A stretch of DNA of 11,198 nucleotides from Bryobacterales bacterium (lineage in GTDB: Bacteria; Cyanobacteriota; Vampirovibrionia; Obscuribacterales; Obscuribacteraceae), in assembly GCA_903970295.1 (NCBI GenBank), contig CAJCHQ010000182.1, positions 1-11,198 on the forward strand. The letters run 5' to 3'. Each line of letters begins with the position of its first letter. The stretch's first letter is position 1. The notes beneath the pieces are model-generated. The model saw nothing but the letters and a program-made list of their open reading frames with translations, had not been told where the DNA came from and made no database searches. The translations under genes were made by a program, and so were the position numbers. This document shows positions 5,807 to 11,198 of the stretch, piece by piece.

Positions 5807-7099
5807 ATCGATCGCTACACCCGCCCGGAAATGGGCCAAATTTGGACAGACCAAGCAAAGTTTCAAACGATGTTGGATGTCGAAATTGCTGTGTGCGAGG
5901 TTCAGGCCGAGTTGGGCAAAATCCCTCAAGCTGACCTGGCACAGATCAAGGCGAAAGCTGGATTCGATGTCAACAGAATTCAGGAGATCGAACTCGAGGT
6001 CAAGCACGACATCATCGCTTTTCTCACCAATGTCAATGAGAACATCGGTCCAAGCTCACGTTATGTTCATTTGGGCTTGACCAGCTCGGATGTGATCGAC
6101 ACCGGCTTAGCCTTGCAACTGCGCAAAGCCGGTCAACTTTTAGAAAAAGATTTACAGCAACTGCACGACTCGATTTTGGCTAAAGCCAGAGAGCACAAAC
6201 ACACAGTCGAGATCGGGCGCTCACACGGCATTCACGCCGAGCCTTTGACATTTGGGTTCAAGCTGGCAGTATGGCTGGAAGAAGTTCGCCGTCATCAGAA
6301 ACGATTGCGCGAGGCAATCGAAGTTGTGTCGGTCGGAAAAATCAGTGGTGCGGTCGGCACTTTCTCCAACATCAGCCCGCAGGTAGAAGAAATGACCTGC
6401 AAACGCCTGGGATTGATTCCCGAACCAGTCGCCACCCAAATTGTGCAACGCGATAGACACGCTCAATTCATCTGGGTACTGGCTGTGATCGGCAGCAGTC
6501 TGGACAAATTCGCCACCGAGATCCGCCATTTGCAAAAGACCGATGTTTTAGAAGTCGAGGAGCCTTTCGACAAGGGCCAGAAAGGTTCATCGGCCATGCC
6601 TCACAAACGCAACCCTGTCGGCAGTGAAAACATATCCGGTTTGGCTCGTGTGCTGCGGGCTAATTCGCTGGCCGCCCTCGAAAATATTCCCCTCTGGCAC
6701 GAGCGCGATATTTCGCACAGCTCGGTCGAACGAATCATCATTCCGGATTCGACAATTCTGGCTGACTACATGCTGGTCAGGTTCAGCAAAATCGTGGCCG
6801 GACTGGTCGTTTATCCAGAAAACATGCGAAAAAACATGGATCGTTTCGGCGGCGTCATTTATTCGCAGGCGGTGATGTTGCGTCTGGTCGACAAAGGACT
6901 TTCACGTGAAAAGTCTTATAGTCTCGTGCAGGAAAATGCGATGAAAGCCTGGAATCAGGAAGCCGGTAATTTCAAAAATAATTTGATTGCCGACAAAGAA
7001 GTCGGCGAGCATCTTTCGAAAGAAGAAATCGAAGATTGTTTCACGCCTGAAAATTACCTCAAAAATTTGGATAAAGTATTCGCCCGCATAGGTGTCTAG
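5804..7099 (+). CDS. purB: Adenylosuccinate lyase
   Basis: PurB catalyses two eliminations of fumarate in purine synthesis: SAICAR to AICAR, and adenylosuccinate to AMP. It is a cytoplasmic homotetramer. The 431-residue length equals that of Bacillus-type PurB. The fumarase/aspartase superfamily signature GSSAMPHKRNP is at 261-271, with the mobile catalytic serine at 262/263. The general acid region is Arg-Ser-His-Gly-Ile-His (139-144, His141), and the His68 region (EVKHDI) and TSSDVIDT (93-100) are also conserved. Nothing appears missing. Translation starts at TTG 5804 behind a strong Shine-Dalgarno sequence. The TAG stop is followed at once by the ATG of the GH77 gene, so the two share a transcript. 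The leader carries stacked hairpins but no recognised purine riboswitch. Confidence 0.97.
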   Translation: MIDRYTRPEMGQIWTDQAKFQTMLDVEIAVCEVQAELGKIPQADLAQIKAKAGFDVNRIQEIELEVKHDIIAFLTNVNENIGPSSRYVHLGLTSSDVIDTGLALQLRKAGQLLEKDLQQLHDSILAKAREHKHTVEIGRSHGIHAEPLTFGFKLAVWLEEVRRHQKRLREAIEVVSVGKISGAVGTFSNISPQVEEMTCKRLGLIPEPVATQIVQRDRHAQFIWVLAVIGSSLDKFATEIRHLQKTDVLEVEEPFDKGQKGSSAMPHKRNPVGSENISGLARVLRANSLAALENIPLWHERDISHSSVERIIIPDSTILADYMLVRFSKIVAGLVVYPENMRKNMDRFGGVIYSQAVMLRLVDKGLSREKSYSLVQENAMKAWNQEAGNFKNNLIADKEVGEHLSKEEIEDCFTPENYLKNLDKVFARIGV

Positions 7100-8863
7100 A
7101 TGAAACTGAACATCAAGGAAAAATTAGCCGGTATCCTCGTTCCTGTCTTTGCCCTCAGGCATGAAAATGATCTAGGCATCGGTGATACGACTGCCATGGC
7201 TCAAGCCGTAGAATTTTGCTCCCGGCACCACATCGGTGTCCTGCAAATTTTGCCGATTAACGAAACTGGCGGCGACAACAGCCCCTACAGCGCGATCAGC
7301 TCGATCGCTCTCGATCCAGTCTTGATTTCAATAGCACCGGGAATAGTACCGGGTCTGACCGATTCGGACTTCAATTCTGTAGCGACCACTCAACTTCTTT
7401 CAGAATTGCGTCAAGGTCCAGTTCATTACCCGCGCGTCAAGTCGTTGAAAATCGCCCTGCTCAGATTGGCTTTCGCCAATTTTCAAAAAGAAGTGCTGGA
7501 AGCGAAGCATGTTTCTGACGAGAAGACGAGTTTCGATCAATTTACACAAGACAATGCCAGCTGGTTGGATGCCTATACATTGTTCCGCACGCTCGTGGAC
7601 GAACATGCCGGCAATACTTGCTGGACTCAATGGGGACCGCAATACAGCGATTACGATTCAGCCCTGAAAATCAAAAGCGCGAAAGAAAACAAAGAACGTT
7701 TCGATCACGAACAAACATTCTGGTCCTACGTGCAATGGATCGCCTGGGGACAATGGAGCGATGTGAGGGTGATCGCAGACGAAATGGGCGTCAGTCTCAT
7801 GGGCGACATTCCGTTCGGCGTCGGTCGCTATAGCGCTGACGTCTGGTCATCGCGAGAATTATTCGACCTCGAATGGTCGTGTGGTGCCCCGCCCGAAAAA
7901 TTTTTTCCAGCCGATCCTTTCACTGAAAAGTGGGGGCAGAACTGGGGCATGCCTTATTACAAATGGAGCGCCCACAAACAAGAAAATTTCGCCTGGTGGC
8001 GCCGGCGCATCAAATTTCTGGTCAAATTATTTCACTACTACCGCATCGATCACGTCCTCGGCTTTTTCAGAGTCTATGCATTTCCCTGGATACCGGAACG
8101 CAACGATGAGTTCATGGATTTGAGCGAAGAAGAAGCGGCGGCCAGATGCCAGGGACAACTGCCCGGATTCAAACCACGCCCGGACGAAGAAGATGCGGAC
8201 GCCCTGAAGAATTGTGCCGAGGGTAAAGAAATTCTGCAAATCCTGATGGAAGCTTCGGGCGATGCCGGTATAGTCGCGGAAGACCTGGGAGTAGTGCCGG
8301 ACTATGTCAGGCCGCTCTTGCAGGAACTGGGTATCGCCGGTTTCACCATTCCCATTTTCGAACGCGACGAAGAGACTCGAGAATTCACCCCGAAAGAAGA
8401 TCTGCTCGAACTTTCTCTAGCCACTTATGGCACACACGATCACCAACCGCTTCATTCTTTCTATGATGGCTTGTTGGATTGGTGGCACGGTCCCGACGGT
8501 AGTCAGGGATGGCAGGAAATGCAGCATCTGATGCGCTTTCTCGGTCTCGATCCGGAAAATCCGCCGGTTGCTTTTACCGACGAGCTGCACGAGAAATTTC
8601 TCGAAGTTCTACTGCACACACCTTGTTGGCTGACATTGTTGATGATCACCGATTTGCTTGGCACCAAGCAGCGCTTCAACGAACCAGGTCTGGCCGGCGA
8701 AGCCAATTGGAGTCAGCGCTTGCAGTTTCCGATCGAAGAGTACGATGTGGCGCCAGGCTTCCAAGGTAAGCTGCAAGTTTTTTCGCAATTGATCCACGAC
8801 ACTAGCCGCACCCCGAAAGCACACATTGCCGCAGCCAGCGGAACGTGCAAACAAAGTCGCTAG
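7100..8863 (+). CDS. malQ: 4-alpha-glucanotransferase (GH77, amylomaltase/DPE2-like)
   Basis: The enzyme transfers alpha-1,4-glucan segments between maltodextrins, in glycogen or maltose metabolism. The 587 residues form one GH77 barrel. The N-terminus has VPVFALR (14-20), DLGIGD and ILPINETGG followed by SPYSAIS. The catalytic set is visible: nucleophile Asp317 in Arg-Ile-Asp-His, acid/base Glu394 in Val-Ala-Glu-Asp-Leu-Gly, and transition-state Asp447 in Gly-Thr-His-Asp-His. GQNWGMPYYKW, equivalent to the family's GQ-x-WG-x-P-x-Y-x-W, is also present. The VPVF-type N-terminus recalls plant DPE2 and related bacterial enzymes rather than Thermus MalQ; the starch-binding modules of DPE2 are absent. 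Length lies between Thermus (about 500) and E. coli (about 690). The ATG abuts the purB TAG with AGGTG just upstream. Reaction class is secure; preferred donor and acceptor are not. Confidence 0.93.
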   Translation: MKLNIKEKLAGILVPVFALRHENDLGIGDTTAMAQAVEFCSRHHIGVLQILPINETGGDNSPYSAISSIALDPVLISIAPGIVPGLTDSDFNSVATTQLLSELRQGPVHYPRVKSLKIALLRLAFANFQKEVLEAKHVSDEKTSFDQFTQDNASWLDAYTLFRTLVDEHAGNTCWTQWGPQYSDYDSALKIKSAKENKERFDHEQTFWSYVQWIAWGQWSDVRVIADEMGVSLMGDIPFGVGRYSADVWSSRELFDLEWSCGAPPEKFFPADPFTEKWGQNWGMPYYKWSAHKQENFAWWRRRIKFLVKLFHYYRIDHVLGFFRVYAFPWIPERNDEFMDLSEEEAAARCQGQLPGFKPRPDEEDADALKNCAEGKEILQILMEASGDAGIVAEDLGVVPDYVRPLLQELGIAGFTIPIFERDEETREFTPKEDLLELSLATYGTHDHQPLHSFYDGLLDWWHGPDGSQGWQEMQHLMRFLGLDPENPPVAFTDELHEKFLEVLLHTPCWLTLLMITDLLGTKQRFNEPGLAGEANWSQRLQFPIEEYDVAPGFQGKLQVFSQLIHDTSRTPKAHIAAASGTCKQSR

Positions 8864-8924
8864 CCAGTCGAGAAAATGTAATATGCTATATGTGCACTGG
8901 CGTGCTTGGAAGGGGTTTGTTTAA

Positions 8925-9821
8925 ATGTTTCCCGCCTTTTTGATCCGTGCTGGCATAGACTGGGTCAGGCATAACGATGAATTCAAAGATTCCAACCCCT
9001 ACTCCCGTTGTGAAGAGTCGATTAAGGCTTGCCAAGCCATGTGGGAACAACAAATGGGCAAGTCCGATACAGTCTTGCTCGAGCCGGCCATTGTCAGCGC
9101 CTACTGGGAAGAATTCTTCCATGCAGAAGATCCGATGCCCGACGAACGAGAATGGCGAGACGCTCTGACCAAGCGGTCCGGTCAGTACGATTCGTTCGAA
9201 GAGTGGCAGGACTGGTTCAAAAAAGCTTATATCAAAGTCTACAAAGACAACAATATCTGGATGAGCGTGTTGATGACGGCCTGGGCCCACACGCATCAGT
9301 ACGAAGTGCGTTACACCGAAGATTCATGGGAATTTCGACCTTCTCGCTCGTACTTGCCGTCGTCGCAGCTATGGCGGTTGCAACCACACATGGTGACCGT
9401 GGCTGAGATACTGCGCGATATCTGGCGCGACGAAGTGCGGGCCTACGAAGCAGCTGGCTTTTCGGTAATCGAGCAAACTTCAGCCTTTCTTGGCCGCATG
9501 GAATGCCTTGGTTTCGACACCAAAAAGTATTATCTGACCTGGCCGCCAAGAGCCAAACGCGACCGCGAAGAATCGAGCCTGGGCGAATTAGTGGCTGATA
9601 TTGTCGTGCCACCAGGAGAAAAGTGGTACCGGCATCTCGATAATGTCATTTTCGCCCACGACTGTATCGATGTGACGGCACTGATTAATCGCGCTCAATA
9701 CATCTTCGGCAGCCGCCGCCGTCTTTACGAGCTGACTGTCGACGGCGGCTTCAACAATGCCAAACTGCAGGCTTCGGCCGAAGGTTGGTTGGTCCCCGAT
9801 CTGGAAGGGGCGAACTTCTAA
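8925..9821 (+). CDS. Tryptophan-rich cytoplasmic protein of unknown function
   Basis: The 298-residue protein starts at ATG 8925 with GGAAGGGG about 9 nt upstream. I recognise no family. It has no signal peptide or transmembrane helix. It contains 14 Trp (near 5%), many in acidic contexts such as YWEEFF, REWRD and EEWQDWF, with a DNNIWMSVL helix in the middle. A Cys pair is at 28/36 and Arg/Lys patches (RAKRDREE, GSRRR) are near 210 and 270. It lies 61 nt after malQ; that gap contains TGCTATATG, an extended -10-like string, so it may have its own promoter as well as read-through from malQ. Its TAA overlaps the rsmG stop. The clean reading frame and Shine-Dalgarno sequence make it a real gene; function is open. 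Confidence 0.82.
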   Translation: MFPAFLIRAGIDWVRHNDEFKDSNPYSRCEESIKACQAMWEQQMGKSDTVLLEPAIVSAYWEEFFHAEDPMPDEREWRDALTKRSGQYDSFEEWQDWFKKAYIKVYKDNNIWMSVLMTAWAHTHQYEVRYTEDSWEFRPSRSYLPSSQLWRLQPHMVTVAEILRDIWRDEVRAYEAAGFSVIEQTSAFLGRMECLGFDTKKYYLTWPPRAKRDREESSLGELVADIVVPPGEKWYRHLDNVIFAHDCIDVTALINRAQYIFGSRRRLYELTVDGGFNNAKLQASAEGWLVPDLEGANF

Positions 9822-10582
9822 AGTCTGTCGCCCAGCGGTTGCGCTTTGATACGAGCCCACGAGCGTGGGTAGAGTTCACTCGTCTCAGCTGACTTGCGGG
9901 CGACGAGCAAGACTCTGGCCTTGCCCAAAACCGCCTCATCGAGCGTGACGACTGAGTCCAAAATACCACCCAATTTGGGCAAACTGGCGCGGGCTCGCGG
10001 CTCTTCCATCGCCAATTGGAGAGCTGATTTCTGGGCAATGAAAAGACCGCCTCGCTTGAGAAAAGGCAAAATCAATTCAGCCGTGACGTCAAAATTGCCA
10101 ACCGCCCGAGCCAGACCGAAATCAAATTTCGACCGATATTGTTTGAGGTGAGCCAGAGACTCGGCTCGCTCGTTCAAGACCTGGCAGCGCGAAGAAATTC
10201 CAACCCTGGTGACGACTTCCTCTAAAAATTTGGATTTTTTTCCCACTGCCTCCACCATGGTCACTGCAGACAGCGGTTCGGCGATAGCCAGGACGATCGC
10301 CGGAAAGCCAGCGCCAGAACCGACGTCTAAAATCTTTACCGGCGAGTTTGATGATTTACGAGCGGTGATCAATGGCAACAGAGCTAGAGAATCCAAAACG
10401 TGATCGTGCAGCAAAACAGACAAATCGGCATTGCCGACTAGGTTTGTGTGCTCGCAGTAGCGAGCGATCGCCCGGCAGAACTCCACCAGAGCCTCTATTT
10501 GCGAGGCATTTAGCGATACATGCAAAAGCGTAACGCGCTCTCTAAACGCGTCAATCAGCTGTGCCTGGTCGTTTATGGTCAT
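9818..10582 (-). CDS. rsmG: 16S rRNA (guanine527-N7)-methyltransferase
   Basis: RsmG (GidB) uses S-adenosylmethionine to methylate N7 of G527 in the 530 loop of 16S rRNA; loss gives low-level streptomycin resistance in several bacteria. Family marks in the 254-residue product are TNLVG (46-50), HDHVLDSL (59-66), the SAM-binding loop ILDVGSGAGFPAIVLA (84-99), the acidic residue ending the second strand (Glu111) followed by KKSKFL, and the RAVGNF segment with the later AQKS motif. The length is slightly above the E. coli protein (207), with a longer C-terminal tail. The ATG at 10582 has GTGGAG 5-6 nt upstream. The gene is convergent to the Trp-rich gene, with stop codons overlapping by 3 nt. 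In many bacteria rsmG sits near mnmG, parA/parB or the origin; none of these is visible here. Confidence 0.95.
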   Translation of the reverse strand: MTINDQAQLIDAFRERVTLLHVSLNASQIEALVEFCRAIARYCEHTNLVGNADLSVLLHDHVLDSLALLPLITARKSSNSPVKILDVGSGAGFPAIVLAIAEPLSAVTMVEAVGKKSKFLEEVVTRVGISSRCQVLNERAESLAHLKQYRSKFDFGLARAVGNFDVTAELILPFLKRGGLFIAQKSALQLAMEEPRARASLPKLGGILDSVVTLDEAVLGKARVLLVARKSAETSELYPRSWARIKAQPLGDRL

Positions 10583-10842
10583 TCAATCTCCACTTTCTTA
10601 GCAAAGTTGCTTGCTTGTAGGATCAGAGCAGATTACAGTCTAATTGTTTCCGGCATTATTTTTGCCGAGGGACGCTTGGCAGGCGCCTGGACAATGCAAA
10701 TGTTGACCAGGTATGACTTAATAATTAAGACAAGGGCTCTTCTTGCGGCGGATAAAGGCGTGTTAATAATCACGTTGAAAGGCATAATTATGGTGTCGGA
10801 AGCACTGCTGAATAGGATAAACGTGACAGATAGGGCGATCTG
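10583..10842. other. Dyad-rich divergent region between rsmG and the right-edge gene
   Basis: Five dyads lie within 142 bases. CGGCA-(7)-TGCCG is at 10651-10667; the perfect 10-bp palindrome CAGGCGCCTG at 10680-10689; CCTGGaCAA-(8)-TTGaCCAGG at 10686-10711 (one mismatch per arm); CTTAAT-A-ATTAAG at 10717-10729; and CATAATTATG at 10783-10792. TTAATAAT occurs twice (10718-10725 and 10763-10770). Possible plus-strand promoter parts are TTGACC (10703-10708, inside the third dyad) and TTGCGG (10743) 16 nt before AATAAT (10765-10770). A plus frame open through the region ends TGATG, overlapping the next gene's start; its last ATG (10790, AAAGG upstream) would encode 17 residues. Confidence 0.45.
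10686..10711. repeat. 26-bp imperfect palindrome overlapping a -35-like hexamer
   Basis: The half-sites CCTGGaCAA and TTGaCCAGG flank an 8-base centre (TGCAAATG) symmetrically, each arm pairing at 8 of 9 bases. The right arm contains TTGACC, a near-consensus -35. This is a plausible operator for a helix-turn-helix dimer controlling the right-edge gene; its own -10 partner at 17 nt (TAAGAC) is weak. Confidence 0.4.
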
Positions 10843-11198
10843 ATGTCCCTGGTCCGACTCAATGCTAAATCCCGGTCTGAGCTAGAAACGCGCGTACTGG
10901 CAGCAGCGCTGAAACAAAGCCTGGAGAAGGGAGACTCGATCGGTGCGCAACTAGCGCATCAGCATCTGTCTTTGCTTTTAAAAATTCAGAAAGAAGCTGC
11001 TCATGCCTTGCAGCCGGCGGAGGATCCGGCAAGCACAGCCAGATCCCTGGCCAACGACGCAATTGAAGCGCTCAGTATCGGCCAGCTTCCGGACCTCCAA
11101 ATTCTCGATCAACCTCAATCAGCCGGGGGCAGCTCGGAGCCGCCCGAGAGTGCGGTCACGGTCGTGCACAGACAGGGCCAAGCCCAGGGGGCGGCGAC
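10843..11198 (+). CDS. Unknown protein, partial (C-terminus off window)
   Basis: Reading from ATG 10843 gives 118 codons open to the window edge. AGGG lies 7 nt upstream of the ATG and an in-frame TAG at 10831 rules out much extension. The visible part has no signal peptide. Residues 10-58 look helical (SELETRVLAAALKQSLEKG, then LAHQHLSLLLKIQKEAAH), followed by a Pro/Ala/Ser/Gln-rich stretch from about 60 that is likely disordered linker. The last 40 residues are rich in Gly, Ser, Pro and Gln. I do not recognise a family; a helical domain plus linker suggests more domains lie beyond the edge. Confidence 0.65.
   Translation, partial: MSLVRLNAKSRSELETRVLAAALKQSLEKGDSIGAQLAHQHLSLLLKIQKEAAHALQPAEDPASTARSLANDAIEALSIGQLPDLQILDQPQSAGGSSEPPESAVTVVHRQGQAQGAA

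Noticed and set aside
10583..10842. Chromosome origin (oriC) beside rsmG, as in many bacteria
   Set aside because: No DnaA box closer than 7 of 9 bases (near 10748-10756), no AT-rich 13-mer array, and no dnaA, mnmG, parA or parB in view.
1..11198. CRISPR array, tRNA/rRNA genes, insertion sequences
   Set aside because: No regularly spaced repeats, no TTCGAATC-type tRNA arm in a cloverleaf context, and no transposase or integrase frame on either strand.

Overview
The window is bacterial chromosome of balanced base composition and very compact layout. PurB, a GH77 glucanotransferase and RsmG are ordinary bacterial housekeeping proteins. Several other genes are lineage-specific proteins with no family I can name. 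An HslV/proteasome-like Ntn hydrolase, a cyanobacterial-looking matrixin protease, a tandem universal stress protein and TTG start codons would fit the Cyanobacteria/Melainabacteria (Vampirovibrionia, Obscuribacterales-like) branch. That placement is an inference from style, not a demonstrated match. I see no tRNA, rRNA, insertion sequence, integrase or CRISPR array.

Layout. At 1-516 (minus) lies an HslV-like peptidase cut by the window edge. A secreted, mostly helical protein of unknown role follows at 708-1274 (plus). Convergent to it is a two-gene minus-strand operon at 2626-1278: an AbiTii-domain protein, then 2 nt later a secreted zinc metalloprotease starting at TTG. A 420-base stretch (2627-3047) holds a doubtful small ORF and two adjacent dyads, followed by a small unknown protein at 3048-3356 (plus). 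The next minus-strand pair (5376-3363) is a tandem UspA protein followed by an exported two-domain multicopper-oxidase-fold protein whose copper ligands are almost all missing. A 427-base divergent region separates this pair from a plus-strand run: purB (TTG start, 5804), malQ (starts directly after the purB stop) and a tryptophan-rich unknown protein (8925-9821). rsmG (minus, 10582-9818) converges on it with overlapping stop codons. A dyad-rich region (10583-10842) then leads to a partial unknown gene that runs off the right edge.

How they work together. purB (purine synthesis), malQ (glycogen/maltodextrin metabolism) and rsmG (16S rRNA methylation) are housekeeping genes and share no obvious pathway. 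The more interesting units are the AbiTii/metalloprotease pair, which joins a family named from abortive-infection systems to an exported protease, and the UspA/dead-cupredoxin pair, which suggests a cytoplasmic nucleotide sensor expressed with an envelope protein. All three convergent gene ends leave 0-6 nt between stops, so transcription termination must occur inside coding sequence or by a factor-dependent route.
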